A DNA stretch of 64,000 bases, from assembly GCA_036897095.1 (NCBI GenBank), contig JAYMSP010000004.1, forward strand, positions 62,001-126,000, in the 5' to 3' direction. Shown here piece by piece: positions 11,711 to 24,304 of this stretch. A program made the position numbers and the translations under genes. This stretch comes from Plantago elongata (lineage: Eukaryota; Streptophyta; Magnoliopsida; Lamiales; Plantaginaceae). The notes beneath the pieces are model-generated. The model made no database searches. It was not told the origin of the DNA and was given only the letters and a program-made list of their open reading frames with translations. Numbering within the stretch: position 1 is the stretch's first letter; each line of letters opens with the position of its first letter.

Positions 11711-13672
11711 TTACTCCTCATCTTCATCTCCATCACCACCACCAGAAGCCTTCTTCGCAGCAGACTTCAGGTTCCTTCTCTTCACTCTACCAGGGCGGCC
11801 ACCACCGAAGGGACTATTCAGAGAGAAGTCGATATGCTTCTGTGAATCCAACCTCACCAAGAAGGATGGTACATTAACGACCTGCCTCCCAACCCTGCAA
11901 TGTGTTGATTTTTAATATTTGATACAATGACACAAAAGATATTTGACCTCGCTTCACATGCAGAATTGGTCATTCATAATTCTAACAGCAATAATAACTC
12001 AGCATAAAATACACTGTATGTATACTAGCAGAAAATTCCCCATTGTCAAACGTGAAGTACTACATTACAATGTAAGTAGTTTCAGTTCTCACCCGATGTG
12101 ATAGGATTAATGTACCAGCATTATAAAAAAAACATCAGTATATGCACAACTTACTACAAGCATTATAAAAAAAACATCAGTATATGCAACTTACAAATTT
12201 CACGGTGAATCCTTTTTATCATGAAAAGAGGAAGAAAGAATGTGATCAAAGAATCACAATACTCTAGTTACATGTACATTGCAAACAATTCATCATATAC
12301 AAAAGAGATCCATCACAAATATACATCGAAGCAGAACTTATCCTGACCCACAGGCCACAGCTCATCTAAGAACAGTAGAAGTAATAAAATGTTAAAAGGT
12401 AGGCTTATAATTCTCAATTTCTAGATTCATTTTGGAATTTGAAGGAAACATTTGAAGTTATGGTCCTTTTGGATCACTACCTAGTGTTTTATTACTAAAA
12501 TGTTTTAAGATATAGTTTCAAGTGTCCAGAAAGCTTTACAATTGAATGCCGGATTCATCCAAATTAGCTGTATAACACAATAATGCAAATTTGTTTTGTT
12601 TTCAATCTCACATAAATGCAAATTTGTTCCCTCAATAACACATGCCATGTAATATCAACCAACAAAATAAAAGCTCAGTAATCAACTAGTATGATCTATC
12701 TCAGAAATTATACTTTTCCATATGGAGTAATTATAGTAATCAGGTGACCTAAGCAATCATGGTTAGTCATAATTCATTGCAAACAATAACTAATGCCGGC
12801 ATATCAACATAATTATCATCCTCACCTGATATGCTTTTGCCTGATGAGCACTCTAGCATGGTGGATAGACTTGGCCATACCAGCCTTGAACACCTGAGTC
12901 TGGAGACGACGCTCAAGGAAGCTCTCAACAGTCAAGGACAAGACATAATCAAGCTTCTCCTGAGTCTCATCTAGGAGACCATACCTGGTCATCCTCCTCA
13001 GAAGGGCTTCACCCTCAAAAATACGTCGAGGATCCTTCTCATCAAGAGTCAAGAGATTCCTCGCAGCATTACGGATGCGGCTAAGGGCATACTGCACCCT
13101 CAAGAGCTCCCTCTTGCACCTAAGACCATATTCTCCCACAAGCCTTAGCTCAGCGTCCAAACGCTCCTTCTCAAAAGGACGTCTAGGCTTCTTGAATGTC
13201 TTTCCATCTATTAAAATAATAACAAACCAACACTAACATTAATCATCAATCCATATGCACATACAAATGTTCGATTAACCTCAGTAAATTATAACCTTAG
13301 TAAATCATGTCCATATATGTGAATGCGATTTCTCCTATATCAGAATGTGATTCGAATAGGAGAAGACTAGTTTATCGATCCAAAATAAGTAAACTAACAT
13401 CAAGCAATCGATAACAGAGAGCATCTACAACATATTAACATTGTTTTCAGATCGTAAATGGAAATAGAACTAAAATTAGCCAATGCAAAATAACTCAAAT
13501 CACAGACCAGCATGATAAAATTGAAAACAAGCATAAGAATTGCTGAAACTAGCAGCCAATGTAAAACTAGATGTATAATAGAATGAATAACTTTGGAAAG
13601 GTACGAGTATGAATCGATAAGGTAGGAGAAGGTGAGAGTCTTACAGTTGCGCAAAGAGGCGGTGTGCACCAT
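11711..13672 (-). CDS. RPS9: 40S ribosomal protein S9 (uS4)
   Basis: Three coding exons: 13645-13672, 12826-13207 and 11711-11894, joined by GT..AG introns in correct phase, giving 197 residues, close to the usual plant length (about 198). The protein is a cytosolic small-subunit component that binds 18S rRNA. The S4 RNA-binding domain lies in the [20 protein letters not shown] to [13 protein letters not shown] stretch, split by intron 2. The C-terminus is basic and then acidic ([11 protein letters not shown]), as in other plants. One oddity is the N-terminus, [14 protein letters not shown], where most plants have a V-x-F-Y-R-N stretch. The promoter has a telo-box and site II motifs, fitting co-regulated ribosomal genes. 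Confidence 0.95.
12118..12195. repeat. Tandem duplication in RPS9 intron 2
   Basis: The word GCATTATAAAAAAAACATCA followed by GTATATGCA and ACTTAC occurs twice (about 12119-12152 and 12160-12195). It is a local duplication in the second intron and has no visible effect on the splice sites. Confidence 0.7.
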
Positions 13673-13743
13673 GATTTTCTACGGCCGTCACTTCTCCGAG
13701 CTGCTGCTGCTGTTGACGATTGCAGGAGAAAGGTTAGACAGGC

Positions 13744-13751
13744 TAGGGTTT
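13744..13751 (-). promoter_or_regulatory. Telo-box in the RPS9 promoter/leader
   Basis: The minus strand reads AAACCCTA, the interstitial telomere motif common just upstream of plant translation-machinery genes. It lies 72 bases before the ATG, close to the expected transcription start. Confidence 0.75.
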
Positions 13752-13794
13752 GAGAGTGAAGAAAAACTGGTCCTTTATATGGTTCAGAATTCTT

Positions 13795-13847
13795 AATGGG
13801 CTTTTAGGTTCTATTGTGTTCTTGTTGGACTGATTTTTATTGGCCCA
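13795..13847. promoter_or_regulatory. Site II elements upstream of RPS9
   Basis: TGGGCT at about 13797 (+ strand) and TGGGCC (minus strand of 13842-13847) match TGGGCY site II elements, bound by TCP factors in ribosomal protein promoters. Pairing with the nearby telo-box is the classic arrangement. Confidence 0.65.
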
Positions 13848-14292
13848 TTAATAACCCATACTCAGCTAATAATATTTCGCCTTTTGCATTTCTTTTTGTT
13901 TCAGAAAATATTTTTAATTGATAAAACATCTCAAATGAGAGTAAATGTATGCAACACTCTCAACCTCAAACTGCACGTCTTGCAAGTCTATACGTGAGAT
14001 GTTAATGTCTGAGGAACAAAAATTAACTGAATTGAAGAATTTAAAATTTTAACACCCACGTTCAATAACCGAAAACTTAAATAAACGAATTAAATAAATT
14101 AACAATAGACAAACAATCCATATGGAACCCATCCACACGCCAACCTTGCTCAATTGCCCATTTGAAAGCAAGACGCAACCCATCAGTTTGATTTAGCTCA
14201 GTTATATTCATGATCGTCTTTAACATATTGAAAGATTATAGTTAAAATAATAAACGTTAGTAAAATTTATTAATGTTCTCATATTACGTATG

Positions 14293-16487
14293 CTAGACTA
14301 GAACGATAGTTATGTTTGAACTCAACCAGTCCGCATCCATGTTCTGGTTCATGTGTACATACCTGAAAAATGAATATGTAACAACTGGTAAGCAATAAAT
14401 CATTGCAGAGACTTGACACGATATTTCCAGAAACCTCAATGTATCAACTTGGTGGGAGGGACATACCAGTTCCGATTTCCAACACAAAAATTTTGGCTTT
14501 TCCATTTATCCTCTAATTTGGAATAGTCATATATAGTCCAGGAGGCTTTATATGGCTCTACAGCATCCCTCAAGGATCGACATTCAACAACAGGCCTCCT
14601 GAAGACAAAGATCTCTGCCCCAAATGTGCAAGTGTCCCCTACTAAATATCTACTGGACGGATTGACAAACTTTTTCTTCGAGATAAATTTGGAAAATCCC
14701 CAGCCAGGAGTCAATGTGTCAAAGCAACGTGCATGTTCAGGAGACATAGATACTGCACATTTACAAGCACAAATCAAATGGTTGCAATATGTAATCCAAA
14801 TGTTGTTGGATTTTCGGTGGCTATACATACCTAGCTTACAATAGAATCGGACATTCAGGGACGTAAAATAAATAGTCAGAGTAACGATCGTTAAACATAA
14901 CAAAAAGTAACAAGTTATGAACTAAATACAATGATTTTAGGTGTTTCACATTGTTATGTTCAAACTATGTTCTTAGTAATTTTCAACGCATAAAAATACG
15001 TTACATTACTTATTTATAGTAACATTAAGATACATAACAACCACGATATACAATCATATATATAAAAAATAAAATATTCCATCAATTAAGTATATTATTT
15101 ATTTATTCATTTAATTAATTCAATATCAACACATCTTCTAGTTTTGAGTATATTTTTCTGTTAAATTCTTCAAATCTGTTGACATGATTCTTGTATTTCT
15201 ATTTAGATTTGTTTGTACGGCTTACTTCCTAATTTTATGAAAAATTTATAAATTAAATGATTTCATCCGTGAATAAACTAATTCTTATGGGTATATTGGT
15301 CATTCTTGGCTAAAATTTAAGAGCAGCAATTGCCGCCCCTTCTCCCTTGGTGTGTCCGTGCCTGCGGACATCTGATTACGCAAAAAGATTCCAAACACAT
15401 CATTAACTCCCAAACTCATATCCAGAGAATTCGGGTCAGCCACGGACAAGTAAACAGAAACATAAGTCCCTTCAGTTGAACTCTTACATTTTTTCCCATC
15501 GGGAACTATTATAAGTCTCCTATGACGATGTAAACAAATTATGAAAACCTTACAAGTGATGATGCAGAGTTAAGAATTGAGCAGAACAAGCAAATTCTAC
15601 TCAATCAACCTATCATTAAACTCATAGTCCAGTCCAGCACCAGCACAGAAAACATGTTGAGCTAGATTGACATATGGAGTCATAAAGCTGCTTCATGTAC
15701 CCAATACTTAACAAGCTGGTATTTCTACAACGAGATTGTATGCATCTGCTTTTGAACAACTATTGCTCGATATGAACATGATGAATATGGATGTCCACAT
15801 AGGAACATAAAAAAAGAAGAAAAGGCGTGTTCTTGCTACATAAACAAGCTGGCAGTTAGTAGGAAAAAAACAAGAGAAGAAAGGAGCAGGAAAATCGAAT
15901 AAATAAATGAGAGAACAAAAGGCGCATTCATATGGTTTCTTATCATTAAAAAGGGTCGTGCGATCCTTTATTTCAGTTGTACTACTCTCTTCTTTTATTG
16001 TACCTAGCGGTTACGAATGTCGTTATGATTCGAAGAAGAATACCGAGCTTCGCTAGTGTACAAGCATCACAATTGCTCATTGCAAACTCTTTCATTCAGC
16101 TATGCTATTAATCCTTCCAAGTTTACTTAGTTCAAGATTGCTCTTAGATTCGATTTCTCAAAGAACTCATGACAATAACTCTGTCACTTAGCTAACCTAG
16201 AATAGATAAAAGGAATTGCTTGTAAGATATGATCACTCATAAATTTCCATTTACAACCTCATTTAACATTTGTGAAACAAATTTAACATACATACAAATA
16301 AGGTTGAAATCTAAAATGGTTCCCATGAACATTGAGGCATTGAGCAGTAACCATTACCACTTGCAACCACCGGTCCGGAATTCAATGGACGAGTACTTAT
16401 CAACACCAATCTTGGAAAGCAAGGAGAAGGATTCAATCTCAACCAAATAGTGACAAGGAAGAAACTCTCTTGTTTCCACCATAACCC
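14293..16487 (-). pseudogene. MATH-domain gene, decayed (MATH-C)
   Basis: Exons resembling the two intact MATH genes of this window are in order on the minus strand. Exon 16358-16487 encodes the start of the first MATH domain (HYLVEIESFSLLSKIG...GGCKW). An exon ending upstream at 15529 gives RLIIVPDGKKC...TYVSVYLSV. Exon 14467-14752 gives WGFSKFISKKKFV...CTFGAEIFV and the start of a second MATH domain (SWTIYDYSKLEDKW). Phases match the paralogues. The middle exon runs into a stop with no clear donor, no first exon like MTTRTLQ was found, and after 14467 only a short non-MATH tail (to 14293) follows. I read it as a truncated gene or pseudogene; a shortened functional protein is less likely. 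Confidence 0.7.
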
Positions 16488-17029
16488 CTGCAACAAGGTA
16501 ATTAAACAAAATTGATCATTACTAGTTTGCTATAAATCAGCAAACAATTTAAGAAGCTAGTAGTCATACTGAAAAGAGACATAGGGTATATCGGTTTGGC
16601 GGGACATGTGGATTTCAATTTTCAAGTATTTGTGAGTGACACTGCAACTAGTTATCTGTGGATTGATTTTGTGGCAACAATTTTTAGAATATCGATATTT
16701 GAACAGAACTGAATTGAATTGAATTAAAGTAATATATAAATTATAACTAAGTTGAACTGAATTTCACTGGATTAAAGTGACTTAACGCTAAGTAAGAGTA
16801 TAGTTTATTTTTACAAAATTTTAGTAAACCCAAGTGTTTTTCTTTTTTGTTCCTTAGTTCTTCGACAAAGTGGAGATTCGATTAAATCGATCCTAATTGA
16901 TCGTATAAACCTAGTACACTTAAGGGTTAACCTTTCTATACTCTATTTACGCATTGAGCCACAATTATGATATTACAAGCTAGTTGAATATAAGTTACAC
17001 ATCTAGCAAAAATAGTCTGGAGTCCGATC

Positions 17030-18190
17030 AAGTAACTAATTGATTAATCTAACGGCTGAGAATAAATCGCTCGAGCGGATCACCCGTGATCCTATATACT
17101 CCCGCATAGATCGTGCATTAGGAAATACTCAGTGGTTCCAATCTTTTGCTGACATACCGGTGGAGGTCTTGGAACTTCATATTTCGGACCATGCGCCATT
17201 ACTTCTTCGACTCTGGGAACCCACCATCCGAACCCGACCCCTGTTCCGCTTCATCAATGCTAGAATTGAAGCCCCAGATTTCCTGGAGCAGGTACGGCGG
17301 AATTGGAGTTTACCTTTGGAGGGATGACCACTTCTTGTTACATGGAGCAAGCTGCGGCGATTGCAAGCTGTCCTGATTCCTATCCAGAGACGGTTCAAGG
17401 GTTTAAAGAGAAAATTATTGAGGCTAGAGAACGGCTAAGTCTGGCACAACAAGATGTTTTGCGAGACCGAGTGGATACTGCCTCCATCGAGCGTGTGAAA
17501 TCAGCAACATCTGACTTACTCCACTGGAATAGACTGGATGAGAAAATCATGCAACAAAAATCGAAAATTGATTGGTTACGACTGGGAGATGAGAATAATG
17601 CATATTTTCACGCATCTTTGAAGTCAAAGAACAGATATATTGGGATCCGAAACTGCTGAGATCGGATGGGAGTGTTGCCACGACACAGGCTGACATTGAG
17701 CACGAAACCATGGGTTTCTATTCGGAATTGGTCGGGACCTCGTCTAGGAGACTCACGGGACTGGATTTGAATGCATTAAGGGGTGGGGTGCAACTTTCGA
17801 ACTTGGATAGATCGACCCTTATTGCTACTGTCACCATGCCTGGAATTATGACTGCGCTTAAGGATATCGGGGATTTAAAGGCTCCCGGAATCGATGGCTA
17901 CAATGCCAAATTTTTTTAAGCTGCATGGAGTATCATGGGGGGAGGATACCATTAGTGCGGTTGAGGAGTTTTTTACTCATAGCAGGTTGTATCTAGCAGT
18001 GTATTGGAGTATTGTTACCCTCATTCCAAAGACTGATAATGTTCTCACGGTAAAGGACTTCCGGCCTATCGTGCTGCACCACATTATACAAGATCATATC
18101 CAAGATATTCACCAACCGGTTGAGTAAAGTCATCTGCACAGTAGTGAATGAGAGTCAGGCAACATTTATCCCTGGACAACAAATCCATAA
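17030..18190 (+). mobile_element. LINE (L1-type) fragment
   Basis: The + strand encodes, across several frames, the C-terminus of an apurinic-type endonuclease (YSRIDRALGN and the hallmark ISDHAPL, about 17097-17200). A linker with WLRLGDENNAYFHASLKSK (about 17570-17630) follows, then the first reverse-transcriptase blocks (KAPGIDGYNAKFF at about 17879, WSIVTLIPKTDN at about 18006, VKDFRPI, then NESQATFIPGQQI at about 18147-18185). The palm with its FADD motif and everything beyond is missing, as is the 5' part. A LINE cut at its 3' side suggests loss after insertion rather than ordinary 5' truncation. Confidence 0.85.
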
Positions 18191-18331
18191 GAATTAATGA
18201 CCAGATAAATGGAAAACATCGTATTCTTTCATCTAATTATGTGTTTTCTCAATACTTGTTATTGTTAAACACCTCACACTTTTATATCTTCTTCTCCTAC
18301 AACATGACTTATATTGCCGATATATCTGCAG

Positions 18332-18486
18332 ACAGTGGTAATTGGTTCGAGTCAAATAGCAGTACCTGAGGTTGGCCCAACGCTATTTCAATTGAGGATA
18401 TGAAGAACCCTGCGAAAGGCTATCTTGTCGAAGATTGCTGTATTATGGAAATTGAAGTCATCGTCGTGGATCAAAGGTTTTCATAA
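18332..18486 (+). pseudogene. Inverted relic of a MATH-domain last exon
   Basis: After an acceptor-like TCTGCAG, the + strand reads DSGNWFESNSST, a TGA, then GWPNAISIEDMKNPAKGYLV followed by EDCCIMEIEVIVV and a stop. This is the C-terminal half of a plant MATH domain, normally S-x-W-G-W-P. The TGA takes the place of a tryptophan codon. It lies on the strand opposite to the decayed MATH gene 14.3-16.5 kb, with a LINE fragment between, so a local inversion or a separate gene relic is possible. Confidence 0.75.
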
Positions 18487-18489
18487 ATC

Positions 18490-19200
18490 TTCTGCAAATT
18501 GTGGCGTCATTTCATTCCATGCATTTCATTTTGATAATTTGGACAAGTTTGTTTTGCAAATTTCGTTGTAAAATGTGGAGTATAACTCTTTCCCTTTGCC
18601 ATCATATGGATCCCTTTGAGACCATATCATGAGTTAAAGGTTCAACTTTGGCACACATTTATGTGATCAATTGTGAACACGACTCGCACCCCCCGGCGCC
18701 CTCATTTATGCTACTTTTTGGGCTCTGCACACAACACTGATTCTTTTCAAATCCACATTAACTGAATCGATATCCCAACAGAAGTGAATAGAAACAAAAC
18801 AATTGCTCTGTAACGAAATCTTGTAATAGTACTGCTACTACTTTCTAAAAGCAAGACAATACTTTGAACTGCAATGTGCAACTTGAGATTGTATGCAACA
18901 TAAACTAGACAAAAGATTAGTTTTGTCTCACTTTGCCAAAATCAATGCCAAATAAAGAAAATCTCTAAGAACCAGAAAATTCTTCAATTCCCTTGAGAAG
19001 TTTTTATAGCTACACTAGCAACTTCTCACCTCTCACTATCAGCAAAACAAGAACGAAAGAATCAACAAGATTACGACTGCACAAAAAACGTTAAAACAAA
19101 CAGCCGAAGAAGGTATGTTTTACCATGCCAACAGAACAACTTAGGGAAAAAGAATTTACAGTTGGATGAAATCCTAAAGAATTACCCAACAAAAATCTGT
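18490..19200. other. Intergenic, 3' flank of the PRAF gene
   Basis: No coding feature. The region from about 19000 to 19240 is likely PRAF 3' UTR. Confidence 0.5.
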
Positions 19201-19240
19201 CGTTTCACAGCTCTTCACTTAGGCTGCTTGTTTCACGCTA

Positions 19241-22200
19241 CTACTCGACCGTTTGAATGTTATGTCGTTCGCATACCCTTGTCCCATTCTCATTCCACCA
19301 AATCTCCGCCTGCTCTTCAGTGAAACGTTTCCTACTGCAGAAAATGTGAAATAGGCTCAGCCTTTAAAACCAAGGCAGATTCACCAAATAAGAGTTCAAA
19401 TCTATTGTTGTTTTCAACAGTCATTACCTGAAGCGAACACGTCTGAGTTCATTAACACCACTGGGTAAGGCAACAAGAGTTATGTACACGCCAGGCTCAT
19501 CTTGAATGGTTCGCTCTGATTTTTGTACTTGAGGCTTAGTTCCGTTAGATATGGATGCAGTCCCATCTTGAATGGTTCGCTCTGATCTTTGTACTTGAGG
19601 CTTAGTTCCACTAGGTATGGATGCAGTTCCATCTTGAACGGTTCGCTCTGATCTTTGTACTTGAGGCTTAGTTCCATTAGATATGGATGCAGTTCCATTA
19701 GCAACAGATGGAGTTCCATTAGAAACAGATGTTGTGGTTGAACTGTCAACAGATCCACTGTCAGTAGACACAGTCAAGCTGCTCCCATTGGATGGGCGAC
19801 TGCTACAATTTGTTGTCTGCGACTTAGTATCTAACTTACTCACGGCTACTGGTTCTGGTCGTCCAGCCATTTCCTTTAACTGCCACAAGTTTCATTAGGT
19901 CTAGATTTTATTACAAGAACTATTTTCTATTCAAAGTAAGCATATAATTTCGAGACTGAAGTTAGGAGGTAGGATAATTGTAATTTGTGTCATTCAGTTG
20001 TCTGTACTTAAAAAGGTTATAAAGCTCACGTTTTTTCCCGAAAGAAAAAAGTAATAATTTAGAAATCTGTCGCAACCTAGGAATCCAAGAAGCTAGAGTG
20101 CCAGACTCAATGTCAAAGTTCCAAACCAAATGATTGTTCTCCAACCAACCATTTCCACCGCACCCATCACTATATTCCCGAAATATTTAAGTAGCCTATA
20201 AAGCTATTCCCACTGGCTTCAGCGGTTCAGCCTACCCATCTTAAGAGGCCATATATTGACACGGAAGCGATAAATTGTAAAAACTGAAACCTAGCAAATC
20301 ATTACATTTCACAGATCATTTTGATGGCTGTTAGTTTAAAATACAGTACAATATAACTTCAAAAATTGTAACAAAGACAAACCTGAACTGTGAGCGACTT
20401 TATCACTTCTTTAGCAGCTTTGCTTCTCCCAGCTTCATCTGCTGCCTGTTTAGTTACCTCCTGTAATTGCTTTGATTTTAATTCCAGTTCCACTTCGAGA
20501 AGTTGGGATTTGGTGGTAAGTTCTTCGACCTAATAATATGGAAGACAAAATTATTAACTGAAAGAAAGAAAAACTTGAGTAACACATATATAGACTGTGC
20601 TATCTTCACATGTAAAACAGAGGTTTACCTGCGCCCTTAAACTTTTAACTTCCTGGCTAAGCGTATCATTTTTACTTTTTAGATCATCTGGACTTGCTTC
20701 TGTTGTCTGAAATGGGAGAAGGGGAGACATCGTCGCAGAACCCAAAGGGTTCCACTTCCCTGGTGCAGGAGACGGTGACCGGGATGCTATTCTAGAATTA
20801 GGAACAGAAAACGAAAGTGAACCCCTAGGAACTACAATCGGGCTAGTTGGTGATTTTGAAGAAGTGCTTGGTCTCTGAACATCTCCACTGTGAAGAGGAA
20901 AGAGACGGGTATCATTTGATTCAGATCGGCCATTAGCTATGGAACTTCTGTCAGACTTAAACGAGTCCACAGATGAAAGTCTAGCAACTTGTCCAGGTAC
21001 ACGAGGAACTGAATCCTTTTCTGTTAATTCACTGGGCTTACATAACGAACCTTCAGTTCTTACTTTAGGGAATCGGTGAGATAGTGAAGATTCCATGGCC
21101 TTCTGTAATTTCGTAAAACAATCATCACAAACACGAAATGGCTTGCTTGTGTTGGGAGCTAAAGAGGCTTTAAGAGATTTCCTAGAGCTACATGCATTGC
21201 AGAAAACAAGTCCACAGTTATAACAGTTGTGACGTTTTCTTCTAAAATTGAAGGGGTTCCGACAACCAGAACACAGAGAATTGTCAGCACTGCATATCCA
21301 TTTATGAAGACATATAACAGCCGTAAAATTCGAGCCACATGCTATGCTCTTCGCTTGTCTACCTTTCAAGAAACTAACAATTGTCGGCACGTTCCTGTCA
21401 TCATTATCACCATGGCCAAGTTGTCCATTTGTACCCTTACCCCAAGTATATACATCTCCTTTTGCAGTCAAAGCTGCAACATGCTGTGCACCACAAGTGA
21501 TATCTTCCACAAAACCATCTCCGCTATAACCTCCTATACACAATGGAGTCTTTCCATCAGCTAGCGGACTCCCAAGTTGTCCGTGACTAGTACTTCCCAT
21601 GGTGTACACTCGTCCTGAAGTTGTCAGTGCAATAGTATTATTGTTCCCACATGCTACCTTCAAAAAATTCACGTCAATCAATGAAGCAATACATTCAGGA
21701 ACTAGCCTCGGTTCATTATCACCATGACCAAGCCGATTTTTGTCCCCATCACCCCAGGTGAATAGCTTTCCATGTAAAGAACCATTTGATTGTTCTGAAT
21801 CTGAAGATTCGTCAGTTATTTTGACAACTGCTGCAGTGTGCCATACGCCACATGAAACGTTATCAGTCCTTAAGCCCTTTAATGCCTCTACTTCTCTCGG
21901 AATAGTGGCACTAGCACGATCTCCATGGCCTAGTGCACCAAATGTTCCATCCCCAAATGTAAACAACTGACACAAAGATGTCAAGAACGCCGTATGCCAA
22001 GGTCCACAAGAAACAAACGATATTGTTAGCCCATCAATTGGTCTGTCAACCCTCTTTGGAAACCAGTGACTTGCCTCACTCCCATGTCCGAGCAAACTAC
22101 CGTTTAACGAACCATCACCCCAAGTGTACAGATCCCCCGAACGTGTAATGGCGCAAGTGTGATATTTGCCACATGCTAACTTCTGTATGTTCTTCCCGCT

Positions 22201-24304
22201 AAGTGTTTCGATGAGCTTCGGCTGTAGAACGTCTGTTTCCACTCCGTGGCCCAGCCGCCCTCCTGCTTCCTCACCCCAGCTGTAGATTGCGCCTTGTTTT
22301 GTGACTAAGACTGCATGTCTTTGACCAAAAGCAATATTTTGTACATCAAGTACCACAGTTGATTCTAATGCCTTCGGAAACAGAGCATCGACTCTTGGAT
22401 TAGATGAGCGACAACCTTTATCAAAACCACCTCCGATCATACCCTCACCGGTGCCTTCTCCCCAGATGAAAACATCACCCATGCTATCGAAATCCTCATT
22501 GCAAGAACCTTGACTTGATGAACTTACGGCACTAGATAGACTTGCACGGAATGTTTCAGCTCCTGAGGTCCGAGTGTTTGGATTGTCTATGGAAACAGGC
22601 GGCAGTGAAGTGGAAACTGGTAGTGAAACGGAACTCTGTAGCGTTGTGGAAGTTGGTTGTGAAGTAGAAGAGCATGCTACAGGTTCCACAAGCTGAGGGG
22701 GTTTGGCTGTTGCAGTGAATGACACAATGTCCGAAAATACTTTTCCCCATCTGCTCTCACTTCGTAGAGTGTCAACTTGGTCCTGAGGTGAACTGTATTA
22801 GTGAATGAAAACAAAGACAAAATTGGAAATACTATATGATTATGCCTTTTTTTTTCCCCCTTGCTTCATTTTGGCTACGTATATATGAGAAGAAATATAA
22901 CTGAAACTCACAAACGAAATTGACAGGTTAGACTTCCGACCACGAGGACTATCTGATGGTGCCCCTTCTATTTTTGACTCACATCTTAATTTCTTGTTGC
23001 TTCCACGTGCAATTAGAGCTTTTAAACCTACAAACCAAACCTCAGCTTCATCCTTGTCTTTACATATCTGTCAATTTAGAAACAGAAAACAGGGGTCAGA
23101 ATCAGATAAGACAAGATGAACATCTACTTCAACTGGTCAATCATGTTTGGCAATTATATGATGATCCATATATGGCATGTATGTAGCAAGAGAAAAGCAA
23201 GAAACTCACCAGATCGAGGGATCTATCGTCATGTATGAGAGAAAATGATTGATACTCTTTCTCGGGCCTAGGATACCTTTGAAATATTTGCTGCAAGCCA
23301 TAATATGCATTATGTCAGTCAGTCAATTTGAGTATCAAATCGTCAGTTCCAATGCTGAAAAGAGGAACTTAAAAAAGCTATAACAAAAAACAATTGGCAT
23401 GATATTAGGTACAAGATACTAATATGAATAATCTAATTAGGCAATTAAATGAACACAGGGCATGACTTTAAGCATCATACTTTTGGTTGAATCTCAGTTG
23501 GCAAATCGATAATGCATTAACGCTGAAATGATTTGAATCATACTTACAGTCCTCTGTCCAGGAATGATCTTTGAAACATTGCATAGCTCAAGCTGTTTTT
23601 CATCTTTTCCGAAGTACCAAACCAGTTTAGATTCATCCTGAAATTTAGCAAGATATATATTTTAAACAGAAACAATTCGCAGGAGCAACTCTGTATTTGC
23701 CTGCAGGGAATTACTCCATTAAACATGATAGCATGAGGTATAGAATGCCAGATAAAGATAAAAGTATGTCATTTGGCAGTCAAACAATAAAGCAAGAAGC
23801 GACTCATGTAGACTCTTTTTTGTTTGGCGCGAACCAGCGAAAATTAAAATGGTCAAGATACTATGACTGCGGAGAGCATCAAATGCAAGTTGGATCTCTA
23901 TTCTGTAAATGTAAAGCAGCCGCATTAAATTGATCAAGCGAATTTCCAAACTTTTTTTTAAAGGCCAAACCACCCATATAATGAACATTATCAAAATTAA
24001 CAGAAACAAAAGTTATTGTACTATAAATTCTACATGGAGAAAGTCACAACCAAATTCATGGTAAGAAAGCTCACAGCAGAAAGTCGAAATGGGCAAAACT
24101 TTGGCTTCCCTCTACGTCCATACTTCAGCAAACATGCCCCTTTTTTCAAGGCTGTGATGGCCTAAAACAGAAAATTTGTAACATCCATAATTCCCACAAA
24201 TGCAAATCCTAATACTAAGAGACAACACATACAAGTATACAACCAACCATATGCACCTGGTCAATGTCTCTCTCCCCAGCACTAGACCTCTGCAAATCAG
24301 CCAT
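19241..24304 (-). CDS. PRAF protein: PH, RCC1 repeats, FYVE and BRX domains
   Basis: Nine coding exons: 24257-24304, 24075-24161, 23548-23637, 23210-23290, 22912-23067, 20629-22782, 20383-20529, 19428-19879, 19241-19334. They join in frame to 1102 residues, normal for the family. A PH domain spans about residues 18-150 (ITALKKGACLLKYGRRGKPK, IIPGQRT). Seven RCC1-type repeats cover about 255-645. A FYVE zinc finger at about 650-718 carries the plant-type variant RKRHNCYNCG in place of RHHCR. A BRX N-terminal segment lies at about 873-921 and the C-terminal BRX domain (GVYITLVALPSGVNELRRVRF...WWNENGTRVCERHNIQTVE) at the end. Known relatives bind phosphoinositides and act at membranes in trafficking or polarity, with a possible GEF-like RCC1 activity. 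Three tandem 22-residue repeats precede the BRX domain. Confidence 0.95.
19499..19696 (-). repeat. Triplicated 66-bp coding repeat in PRAF
   Basis: Three units of 22 residues (consensus GTASISNGTKPQVQRSERT then [VI]QD), residues about 983-1048, sit in exon 8 in the disordered linker before the BRX domain. Because 66 is a multiple of 3, gain or loss of a unit keeps the frame. Confidence 0.9.

Noticed and set aside
21229-21970. Plus-strand open frames of 60-111 codons
   Set aside because: They are antisense shadows of the large PRAF exon.
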